Of a stretch of DNA of 64,000 nt, positions 56,867 to 64,000 are shown one piece after another. How positions within the stretch are numbered: position 1 is the stretch's first letter; each line of letters begins with the position of its first letter. The stretch is from contig NZ_QLYX01000002.1 in NCBI RefSeq assembly GCF_003289645.1, forward strand, positions 496,001 to 560,000. The letters run 5' to 3'. The position numbers and the translations under genes were made by a program. The notes beneath the pieces were generated by a model. It saw only the letters and a program-made list of their open reading frames with translations, searched no databases and had not been told where the DNA came from. The DNA comes from Actinomadura craniellae (lineage in GTDB: Bacteria > Actinomycetota > Actinomycetes > Streptosporangiales > Streptosporangiaceae).

Positions 56867-57502
56867 ATGGGCGGTCCGATGGGCAGGGCGACGAGCGGGC
56901 CGCGGCGGCTGGCCCGCTCCGATCGCCAGGAGGTGCTACTCCAGGCCGCCGCGGAGCTGGTGGCGGCCGGGCCGGCCGACGCCGTCTCCATCGAGGCGGT
57001 GGCCGAGCGGGCCGGGGTGAGCCGGCCACTGGTCTACAAGCATTTCGCCAACCGGGACGACCTGCTGTCGGCGGTCTACCGGCGGGAGGCCGCCCTGCTG
57101 CACGCCCGGCTGGCCGAAGGGGTCGGGCGGGCGTCCACCGTCGAGGAGATGTTCCGCATCCTGGTGCACGGCCTGCTCCGCGCCCAGGCCGAGCGCGGCG
57201 CCGTCCGGGCCACCCTGCGCGCCGGCGGGGGCGCGGTGTCCGCGGCCCGGCGCGACCAGCGCGGCCGCAACCGTGCCACCGTGCGCTACTTCACCGCACG
57301 TGCCGTCGCCGAGTACGACCTGGATCCGGTGCGGGCCGGCGCGGCCGTCACCCTCGCGCTCAGCGCCCTGGAGACCGTCCTGACCCACTGGTGCCACGAC
57401 CCGACCCCCGAGCGGGCCCGCACGCTGGAGGACGCCTATGTCGCCCTCGCCGTCGGCGGGCTGACCCACCTGGCGCAGACCGCCCCGCGCCCGCGGGAAT
57501 GA
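56867..57502 (+). CDS. TetR-family regulator of the divergent hydrolase
   Basis: This is a protein of ~211 residues. HTH: LVAAGPADAVSIEAVAERAGVSRPLVYKHFANRDDLLSAVYRRE (residues ~25-75), with a C-terminal ligand domain of about 130 residues. In-frame ATG codons at 56846, 56867 and 56879 and a TTG at 56864 are all possible; AAGGGG upstream favours the 56864/56867 position. It probably represses itself and the secreted hydrolase through the twin palindromes. Confidence 0.85.
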   Translation: MGGPMGRATSGPRRLARSDRQEVLLQAAAELVAAGPADAVSIEAVAERAGVSRPLVYKHFANRDDLLSAVYRREAALLHARLAEGVGRASTVEEMFRILVHGLLRAQAERGAVRATLRAGGGAVSAARRDQRGRNRATVRYFTARAVAEYDLDPVRAGAAVTLALSALETVLTHWCHDPTPERARTLEDAYVALAVGGLTHLAQTAPRPRE

Positions 57503-57707
57503 CACCCCGTGAACAGGTGCTGCCGGTGCCGCCAGGCCACCCGCGGCCGCGGGAATGACCGGACGCGGCCGGCCCGCGCGGGCCGCCGGACCCGGGGACC
57601 GGGGTCACGGTGTAAATCGCGACCAATGGGTAGATCGTCGGCTCTATCCAGCTCCGGGAACGGTCGTTCGCCGGCCGGAAGCGGGCACGGGCACGGCGGG
57701 AGAAGCG

Positions 57708-59306
57708 ATGTGGGTGCGTGATCGGCGGATCTCGGCGGCGGCCGGGCGGATGCTGGGGCTGCGCAAGCTGCGGCCGGGGCAGCGGGAGGCGCTGCGGTCG
57801 CTGGTGAAGCGGCGCGACGCGCTGGTGGTGATGCCGACGGGCGGCGGGAAGTCCGCCGTCTACCAGGTCGCCGCGGCCGTCCTCGGCGGGCCCGCCGTGG
57901 TGGTCTCGCCGCTGGTCTCCCTGCAGCGCGACCAGGCGCAGGGGCTGCGCGCGGCGGGCGTCCCGGCGCACACCCTGAACGCCGCGACCGGGGCCGAGGA
58001 CCGGGCGCGGGCGCTGGCCGCGCTAGGCGGCGACGCCGTGGCGTTCGTCTTCATGGCGCCCGAGCAGCTCGTCCGGCCGGACGTGCGGGACGTGCTGCGG
58101 GCCGCCCCGCCGAAGCTGGTGGCCGTGGACGAGGCGCACTGCATCTCGGCGTGGGGACACTCCTTCCGCCCGGACTACCTGCGGCTCGGCGCGGTGATCG
58201 ACGCGCTGCCGCGGCGTCCGGTGGTGGTCGCGCTCACCGCGACGGCCGCCCCGCCGGTGCGCGCCGAGATCGTCGAACGGCTCCGGCTGCGCGATCCGGT
58301 CGAGATCGTCCGCGGGTTCGACCGGCCCGAGCTACGGCTGTCGGTCCGGGCCTTCCACCGGGCCGCCGACCAGCGCGCGGCCGTCCTGGCGGCGGCGCGC
58401 GAGCTGGACGGGCCCGGCATCGTGTACGCGGCCACCCGCAAGGACACCGCCTGGTACGCCGAGCAGCTGGAGTCGGCCGGCCTCTACCACGCCGGGCTGC
58501 GGCGCGGCGAGCGCGACCGGGTGCAGCAGGAGTTCATGACCGGCAAGACGCGGATCATGGTGGCCACCACCGCGTTCGGGATGGGCATCGACAAGCCCGA
58601 CGTCCGGTTCGTCCTGCACGCCCGGGTGCCCGACTCCCTCGACTCGTACTACCAGGAGATCGGACGGGCCGGCCGGGACGGGGACCCCGCCGAGACGATC
58701 TGCTTCTACCGGGCCGAGGACCTCGCCCTGCCCCGCTTCTTCACCGGCGGCCTACCCGCCGCGGACACCCTGACCGCGATCTGCGACACGGTCGCCCAAG
58801 GCCCCATCGGCCGCCGGGACCTGGCCGACCGTACCGGGATCTCCCCGCAGCGGCTCACCGCCCTGCTCGACCTCCTGCAGGAGGCGGGCGCGGTGCGGTC
58901 GCACCAGCGGATCGAACCCGCCCCGGACGCCCCCGCCCCGGCCGACGCCGTGGAGCAGGCCCTCGACCTGGCCGAGCGGCGCCGGTCGGTGGAGCGCACC
59001 CGGATCGAGATGATGCGCCGCTACTGCGAGCTGGACGACTGCCGCGGCCGCTTCCTGCTGCGCTACTTCGGCGAGGCCCGCGACCGCCCCTGCGGGCACT
59101 GCGACATCTGCCTGCACGGGCGGGCGGAGCACCACGCCGACAACACCGCCTTCCCGATGGGCTCGCGCGTCCGGCACCGCGAATGGGGCGGCGGAGTGAT
59201 CGTCGGCGGTGCGGACGACCGGGTGACCGTCCTGTTCGACGAGGCGGGCTACAAGGAGCTCTTCGTCCGCGCGGTCCTCGACCGGGACCTCCTCGCCCGC
59301 GAGTGA
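57708..59306 (+). CDS. RecQ-type ATP-dependent DNA helicase
   Basis: This is a 532-residue superfamily 2 helicase. Motif 0 LRPGQREAL, Walker [13 protein letters not shown] box as [26 protein letters not shown] and [12 protein letters not shown] are all present. A RecQ zinc-binding segment with Cys residues ([17 protein letters not shown]) follows, then a winged-helix remnant and a C-terminal SH3/CarD-like tail ([17 protein letters not shown]). No HRDC domain is present, so it is shorter than E. coli RecQ (~610). It should unwind damaged or recombining DNA. ATG 57708 follows GGGAGAAG. Confidence 0.92.
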   Translation: MWVRDRRISAAAGRMLGLRKLRPGQREALRSLVKRRDALVVMPTGGGKSAVYQVAAAVLGGPAVVVSPLVSLQRDQAQGLRAAGVPAHTLNAATGAEDRARALAALGGDAVAFVFMAPEQLVRPDVRDVLRAAPPKLVAVDEAHCISAWGHSFRPDYLRLGAVIDALPRRPVVVALTATAAPPVRAEIVERLRLRDPVEIVRGFDRPELRLSVRAFHRAADQRAAVLAAARELDGPGIVYAATRKDTAWYAEQLESAGLYHAGLRRGERDRVQQEFMTGKTRIMVATTAFGMGIDKPDVRFVLHARVPDSLDSYYQEIGRAGRDGDPAETICFYRAEDLALPRFFTGGLPAADTLTAICDTVAQGPIGRRDLADRTGISPQRLTALLDLLQEAGAVRSHQRIEPAPDAPAPADAVEQALDLAERRRSVERTRIEMMRRYCELDDCRGRFLLRYFGEARDRPCGHCDICLHGRAEHHADNTAFPMGSRVRHREWGGGVIVGGADDRVTVLFDEAGYKELFVRAVLDRDLLARE

Positions 59307-59516
59307 CCCTCCGCTCCGGTCCCTGGGAGTGGCTGGACCGGGCCGGGCGGGCCGGGTTAGCGTGGGGCCGGGCAGTGCGCCTGCCCGCGCCCTGTGCGGG
59401 CCGCCCACGCCGGTGCCGCGCGATGCGGCCAAGAGGCTCCGACTCAGCGCCCTCCGTCAGGTTCGGCCGCGCGCCGTCCGATCGGCGGGGAGCGTGGGCC
59501 CCTGCCGGAGGACGCC

Positions 59517-60362
59517 ATGGCCGACCAGCGGCTGCACCGATCCGTACCCGACCGCGCCCGCCGGCGCGCCATCCGGGCGTACGCCGCCCGGGCCGGCGTC
59601 CCCTACTCCGTCGCGGCCCGCCGGCTCGCCCTGGGCCCGGGCGAGACCCTCGCGGACGCGGGGCGCACCGTCCACCCGGCGAGCCCCGGCCGGGACGGGT
59701 TCCTGGACCGGCGGCCCGTCGAGGAACGGCTGCTGGACGCCCGGCGGGCCGCCGAGCCGCCCCGCGGCCGCGCCGCCCACCTGACCGACCGCTTCCCGCC
59801 GCTGGCCGGCACCCCCTTCTACCGGGGGGCGGGACGGCGGGACGCGCTCGCCCTGCTGTACACCGTGGTCGCCCACGAGGTCCCGGGCCGGCTGCCGTCC
59901 GCCGCCGAACTGGCGCCGGTGGCCGGGCTCGGCGAGGAGACCGCGGTCGACATCGCCTGCGCCGAACTCGACCGGGCCGCCCGCCTGCTCCTCGACGACC
60001 TGCCCACCGGCCTGACCGACGGCACGGGCGCGCCCGGCCCCAGGATCGAGGCGGCGCTGGCCGGCGGGCGGGCCCATCCCGATCCGCGGCTGCGCGAGGC
60101 CGCCCGGAGCCTCACCGCCGCGCACGGCACCGGGCCGGCGCTGGCGGGGGCGCGGCAGATCCTGGACGCGCTGCTGGTGGTCGCCGACGACGGGCACGCG
60201 CCGGGCACCCGGGTGCGGACGCTCGGCGGGCGGACCGGGGCGATCGCCGGGGCGGTCTGGGGGCCGTACGGCCCGCCGCTGCGCTACGAGGTGCTGTCCG
60301 ACGACGGGCCGGCCCGGGGGTTCGCCGACCCCGGTGATCTCGTCGTCATCGCTCCGGTGTGA
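59517..60362 (+). CDS. Conserved actinobacterial protein of unknown function
   Basis: This is a 281-residue protein. Residues ~10-40 (RARRRAIRAYAARAGVPYSVAARRL) are basic and helical. The centre is a helical bundle containing CAELDRAAR. The C-terminal 60 residues (PGTRVRTLGGRTGAIAGAVWGPYGPPLRYEV..DLVVIAP) look like a small beta-barrel of KOW/SH3 type. I do not know a function. The ATG follows GGAGGA. It is 210 bases after the helicase gene and 150 bases before the riboswitch; the gap 60363-60517 shows nothing. Confidence 0.72.
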   Translation: MADQRLHRSVPDRARRRAIRAYAARAGVPYSVAARRLALGPGETLADAGRTVHPASPGRDGFLDRRPVEERLLDARRAAEPPRGRAAHLTDRFPPLAGTPFYRGAGRRDALALLYTVVAHEVPGRLPSAAELAPVAGLGEETAVDIACAELDRAARLLLDDLPTGLTDGTGAPGPRIEAALAGGRAHPDPRLREAARSLTAAHGTGPALAGARQILDALLVVADDGHAPGTRVRTLGGRTGAIAGAVWGPYGPPLRYEVLSDDGPARGFADPGDLVVIAPV

Positions 60363-60517
60363 ACCGGCCCCGGACGCCCGCCGCACCGCTCGAGGCCGGC
60401 CCGGCATGGCCGCCGGCGCCACCGCGACCTTCCCGGAGGGTCACAAGTATGAGGCTTTTCAGGTGGTGGCTCCTGGTTTCACATTGATGCTGCTACGATC
60501 AGCCCGTTTGTGTAACA

Positions 60518-60632
60518 ACTGCATAGGTTTCCGCCCGTGGCGGGGAAGCCGGTCAAAGTCCGGCACTGTCGCGCAACCGTAGGTCACCGCAGGGTGACGA
60601 GTCGGGTCCACCACACGGGCGGTGTTGTCAAA
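60518..60632 (+). ncRNA. Cobalamin riboswitch
   Basis: The conserved cobalamin-aptamer elements appear in order: AGGTTTCC (60525), GGCGGGGAAGCCGGTCAAAG with TCCGGCACTG following (60540-60567), CGCAACCGTA (60572) and GAGTCGGGTCCACC (60599-60612) closed by GGGCGG. The switch precedes a gene pair predicted to bind B12. The 78-base interval from its end to the start codon carries a hairpin that covers the ribosome site. Confidence 0.92.
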
Positions 60633-60679
60633 CCACTGTCGCGAGAAGCAGGGGTGGACGCGTTCGACGCCGGGTGTCG

Positions 60680-60711
60680 ATCTCTCCTTCGTATCGCAAA
60701 GGAAGAGAGAT
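60680..60711 (+). promoter_or_regulatory. Ribosome-site-sequestering hairpin (riboswitch expression platform)
   Basis: ATCTCTC (60680-60686) pairs perfectly with GAGAGAT (60705-60711), with further pairing of CTT to the AAGG of the ribosome site. The right arm holds the Shine-Dalgarno AAGGA and reaches the first base of the TTG start, so the hairpin would block translation. Confidence 0.7.
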
Positions 60712-63293
60712 TGGGCCGCACCCTCCGCAGGCATCGCCGGTCGATCGCCGTCCTGCTGTCCGCCGCCGTCGCCGGGCTGTCCGCGCCCTACCTGACGGGC
60801 ACCGCCGTGGCCGCCGACCGGGCCGCCGCGAAGGCCAACTCGCGCTGGCTCGCCGACCAGCTCGGCGACGACGGGACCCTGCAGAACCCGCTCGGCGGAA
60901 CGCTGCCCGACCACGGGCTGATGATCGACGCCCTGTTCGCCATGCACGCCTCCGGCGACGCCGAGCTCGCCGCGCCGATCGTCCGCTACCTGGACGAGGG
61001 CGAGCACGCCTCCGACTACTTCACCTGGGACGGCCTCGTACCCGACCAGGGGTTCGACGCCATCATCACCGGCGGCGCCGCCGCGAAGGTCCTGGTCGCC
61101 GCCCAGGTCGCGCGGCGCGACCCGCGCGACTTCGGCGGCTACGACATGGTCGCCGAGACCAAGGGCGCGATCATGCGGTCCGGCCCGGACAAGGGGCGGG
61201 TCAGCGACTACTCCAAGAACCCGGACTACGCCGACTACGTCAGCAACAACGCCAACATGTTCGGCCAGGCGCTGGCGGTCATCGGCCTGGCCGGGGTGGG
61301 CGAGAACGACCCGCTGGCCATCGACACGATGCTGACCCAGCAGTGCTCGGAAGGCTACTTCCGGATCTTCTTCGGTTACATCCCCACCGAGGAGACGGGC
61401 GACCACGTCACCCCCAGCGGGTACAAGGTCTCCACCTGCGACGAGGGCAAGGCGTTCGACCAGTCGGCCCCCGACGGCGACACCACCGGGTTCGCGCTGT
61501 CGGCGATGCTCGCCGCCCGGAAGGCGGGCGCCCAGGGGCTCGACGGCCCGATCGGCAAGACGGTCGCCTGGCTGAAGGCGAACCAGACCGAGGGCGGCGG
61601 CTGGGGCGGCGGCGTCAACACCGAGGCGCCCAACACCAACAGCACCGGGCTCATCGTGCAGGCGCTCGCGGAGGCCGGCGGGGCGGACGCCGCGGTGGCG
61701 GCGGGCGTCGACTACCTCAAGTCGGCCCAGGCGACCACCGCCGCGGACTCGGGCAACATGCTCGCCGACCACATCGGGGCGATCGCCTACAACCCCGACC
61801 AGTACCGGGACGCCCGCACCGGCGGGCTGGCCGGGCTCGACACCTGGATCCGCGCCGGCGCCCAGGCCTCGCTGGGGCTGTCCCAGGTCGGTTTCCATGC
61901 CCTCACCCAGGGCGACGTCCCGGCGGGCGAGGACCCGCCCGGCGAAGACCCGCCGGGTGAAGACCCGCCCGGCGAGGACCCGCCCGGCGGCAAGGACCCC
62001 GTCAAGAAGCCGCCCATCCAGCGGGCCGGTGACCCCGGCCCGCCGCCGGCGTCGCCGTCCGGTGGCAACGGCGTGTCCCCGCCCTCCAGCGCGAACCAGC
62101 CGGGCCCGGCGGCACCCGCCGCCCGGCTCGGCAGGTACCTGGTGGGCAAGCTCGTCGGCGGCGACCACATCGAGGTGACCGAGAACGGCAAGACGTTCGT
62201 CGACTACGACGCCACTGCCGACCTGGTGCTCGCCCTGCGCGCGCTGGACGAGCAGCCGCAGGCCGTCGCCCGCGCCACGCGCTTCCTGCTGCATCCGGAC
62301 TCGGTCAAGGCGTACGCGCACGGCGCCCCCTACGAGAAGGGCACGGCGGCCTACGCCGAGCCGCTGGCGAAGCTGCAGATCATCGCCCGGTTCGCCCAGG
62401 GGAGCGGCGGAGCGCCGGAGGGCGTCGCGGCGACGATCACCCGGCTGCACGACGCCCTGGTGGCGCTGCGGACCGCCGACGGCCGGTTCGCCGACATCGG
62501 TGCCTACGCCGACGCGGACACCTCCGTCCGGCGCCAGGCGTGGGCGATCCTGGCGACCACCGCCGGATCGGCGACCGCCGCGACATCCCTCGACGTGCTG
62601 ATCAGGAGCCGGTGCGCGGACGGCACCTTCCCCGCGGACCTGGCCGCCAGGAGCTGCGCGACCGGTGACCTCACCGCGACCGCCGCGGCGGTCATGGCGC
62701 TGAACGGCACGGCGCGGGCGGCCTCCGCCACCCCGCCGGTCGCGGCCCCCACCCCGTCCGGCGCCGTCCCGACCGGCTGGTCACCCGCCCGGGCCGCCGC
62801 GCTCACGGCCGCGGTCACGGCCCTCACCGCCAAGTCCACCGCCGCCGGGGTGGTCCTGGGCGCCGGAGGTCGCGTGGACGCGGTGCTCAGCGCCGCCGTC
62901 GCGAGCGGGCGGCAGGCCGCGGGCCTGGACGCGAGCGGCACCACCCAGGCGCTGGGCGCGCTGCTGCTGGCCGACGGCGGGCTGGCGAAACCGCCGGGCA
63001 CCGGGAGCGACGTGCCGACCAGCATCGCCGCCGCGCCGGGCGTCGCCGGCCGGGCGTGGACGAGCGCCCCCGGCTCCCCGGTGACCCCGGCCGTGCGGCT
63101 GCCCGTCGCCGGCGGCACGCCGCCGCCGACGACGACGGCCCTGGCCCGCGCCGGCGGGGAGTTCCCGGCGGGGCCGGTCATCGGCGGGCTCGTCCTGGCC
63201 GTCGCGCTCGGTTTCGGGCTGCGGCACCTCCTCTTCCGCAAGCCCTCCCGCAAACCCTCCCGCAAGGCGACCTCCAAAGGAGTTTCGGCATGA
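60711..63293 (+). CDS. Membrane-anchored double alpha-toroid protein, transcobalamin alpha-domain-like
   Basis: This is an 860-residue exported protein. A basic N-terminus and hydrophobic run (RRSIAVLLSAAVAGLSAPYL) form a signal peptide ending near TAVA-AD. Residues ~38-400 form an alpha-alpha toroid of the prenyltransferase/squalene-cyclase type, with QTEGGGWGGG and NSTGLIVQALAEAGG. A Pro-rich linker with four GEDPP repeats (~405-425) leads to a second toroid half (~465-740), then a low-complexity stretch, one membrane helix (~820-842) and a basic tail. Animal intrinsic factor and transcobalamin use this fold as their alpha domain. Its place under a B12 riboswitch suggests B12 capture at the cell surface. 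The TTG start has AAGGA upstream. Confidence 0.85.
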   Translation: MGRTLRRHRRSIAVLLSAAVAGLSAPYLTGTAVAADRAAAKANSRWLADQLGDDGTLQNPLGGTLPDHGLMIDALFAMHASGDAELAAPIVRYLDEGEHASDYFTWDGLVPDQGFDAIITGGAAAKVLVAAQVARRDPRDFGGYDMVAETKGAIMRSGPDKGRVSDYSKNPDYADYVSNNANMFGQALAVIGLAGVGENDPLAIDTMLTQQCSEGYFRIFFGYIPTEETGDHVTPSGYKVSTCDEGKAFDQSAPDGDTTGFALSAMLAARKAGAQGLDGPIGKTVAWLKANQTEGGGWGGGVNTEAPNTNSTGLIVQALAEAGGADAAVAAGVDYLKSAQATTAADSGNMLADHIGAIAYNPDQYRDARTGGLAGLDTWIRAGAQASLGLSQVGFHALTQGDVPAGEDPPGEDPPGEDPPGEDPPGGKDPVKKPPIQRAGDPGPPPASPSGGNGVSPPSSANQPGPAAPAARLGRYLVGKLVGGDHIEVTENGKTFVDYDATADLVLALRALDEQPQAVARATRFLLHPDSVKAYAHGAPYEKGTAAYAEPLAKLQIIARFAQGSGGAPEGVAATITRLHDALVALRTADGRFADIGAYADADTSVRRQAWAILATTAGSATAATSLDVLIRSRCADGTFPADLAARSCATGDLTATAAAVMALNGTARAASATPPVAAPTPSGAVPTGWSPARAAALTAAVTALTAKSTAAGVVLGAGGRVDAVLSAAVASGRQAAGLDASGTTQALGALLLADGGLAKPPGTGSDVPTSIAAAPGVAGRAWTSAPGSPVTPAVRLPVAGGTPPPTTTALARAGGEFPAGPVIGGLVLAVALGFGLRHLLFRKPSRKPSRKATSKGVSA

Positions 63294-64000
63294 GAAGGAT
63301 CCTGACCCTGCTCTCCGCCCTCGCCGTGCCGGCCGCGATGGCGGTGGCCGTCCCGGCTCCCGCCGCGGCCCTTGACCCGACGAAGGGATACTCCGGGATC
63401 TGCACCGGCGCCGACGCCCTGACCGGGGTCACCGTCGTCATCGACTTCCAGGAACTCGACGGCAACGGCGGCGTCGCCGCACCGACCATCACCCGGTGCT
63501 CGCCGAACGCGAACCCGGGCACCCAGCGGACCGGGGTCAAGGCCCTGCAGGACGCCGGCATCGCCGTGACGGGAACCGCCCAGTGGGGGCTGGGCTTCAT
63601 CTGCCGGCTGGAGAACCGGCCGTCGTCCACCGAGGCCATCCCGCGGCAGAGCAACCCCAACTACCACGAGGCGTGCGTGGTCACCCCGCCCGCCGAGGCC
63701 TACTGGTCGTACTGGCACGCCAGCGGCGCGGGCACCACGTGGACCTACAGCAGCTACGGCGCGCTCAACCGGAACGTGATCCCCGGCGGTTTCGAGGGCT
63801 GGTCGTTCTCCCTGAACAAGACCGCCACCACGAACCCGCCGCCCGGCGTGACCCCGCGGAACCCGGCGGTCAACCCGAGCAGCCCCACGGTGGGCCTGTC
63901 GGTCAACGACCTCGACCGCAGGATCAACCTCGGCCAGAGCACCAGCCTGACGTGGACCTCGACGAACTCGACGAGCGTCACCGCCCACGCGGTCTCCCCG
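63290..64000 (+). CDS. Exported transcobalamin beta-domain-like protein, cut by the right edge
   Basis: This is the first 237 residues of a longer protein. A signal peptide (MRRILTLLSALAVPAAMAVA...) precedes a domain with VKALQDAGI, AQWGLGFICRLENR, YWSYWHASGAG and GGFEGWSF. This order of W-G-L, Y-W and W-x-F elements resembles the C-terminal beta domain (DUF4430-like) of intrinsic factor and transcobalamin. Four Cys (residues ~38, 70, 106, 126) probably form disulfides. A Pro/Asn-rich linker and the start of an Ig-like domain follow. The ATG overlaps the upstream stop (ATGA), so both proteins are made together under the cobalamin riboswitch. Confidence 0.8.
   Translation, partial: MRRILTLLSALAVPAAMAVAVPAPAAALDPTKGYSGICTGADALTGVTVVIDFQELDGNGGVAAPTITRCSPNANPGTQRTGVKALQDAGIAVTGTAQWGLGFICRLENRPSSTEAIPRQSNPNYHEACVVTPPAEAYWSYWHASGAGTTWTYSSYGALNRNVIPGGFEGWSFSLNKTATTNPPPGVTPRNPAVNPSSPTVGLSVNDLDRRINLGQSTSLTWTSTNSTSVTAHAVSP

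Overview
This 64 kb window is high-GC DNA with the gene content of an actinomycete chromosome. Signs of this are a eukaryotic-type glutamine synthetase II, GTP-dependent PEP carboxykinase, two F420-type luciferase-like oxidoreductases, a WhiJ/DUF397/RsbW-type regulatory trio, many GTG and TTG starts, and four-base ATGA or GTGA gene overlaps. I could not fix the genus from sequence alone; a member of Streptosporangiales or a related order would fit. No tRNA, rRNA, CRISPR array, transposase or prophage was seen.

Layout. 1-3.8 kb: the end of a cut gene, then a three-gene exported/membrane operon with a pilin-like N-terminal segment. 3.8-11.7 kb: a tightly coupled minus-strand operon of DUF4132, MoxR-type AAA ATPase, a DUF5682-vWA fusion and a SWIM zinc-finger protein. 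It has the same parts as the poorly understood E. coli yehI-yehL-yehM-yehP-yehQ locus. 11.7-18.2 kb: pckG with a dre-like operator, modBC without a recognisable modA, a fatty acid desaturase, and glnII behind PHO-box-like direct repeats. 18.4-21.2 kb: a Uma2 protein, a deoxyribosyltransferase-like/Nudix fusion and a membrane protein. 21.2-33.1 kb: a conserved housekeeping block on the minus strand (pyrG, nudF-like, xerD, parA, scpA, scpB, rluB, aroH, tyrA, cmk, der), with a coiled-coil gene upstream of pyrG.

33.2-41.6 kb: acyl-CoA and aromatic metabolism. A proline iminopeptidase is followed by a thiolase-like/Zn-OB pair and a nitronate monooxygenase-like gene, which share one inverted-repeat operator. 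Next come a pcaIJF-like lower beta-ketoadipate operon divergent from a LysR regulator, and a TesB thioesterase. 41.6-52.6 kb: DUF3140, an SGNH hydrolase, DUF4126, two LLM oxidoreductases each behind a MerR/SoxR-type promoter, and two TetR-controlled ABC loci (a DrrAB-like exporter and an ABC-F protein). 52.7-60.4 kb: the RsbW-like/XRE/DUF397 trio, an SRPBCC protein, a secreted alpha/beta hydrolase controlled by a divergent TetR with twin operators, a RecQ-type helicase and an unknown gene.

60.5-64.0 kb: the most interesting locus. A cobalamin riboswitch lies in front of a membrane-anchored protein with two alpha-toroid domains, which is translationally coupled to an exported protein that resembles the beta domain of animal transcobalamin and intrinsic factor. 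Together they look like a split, surface-displayed B12-binding system; the window ends inside the second gene.
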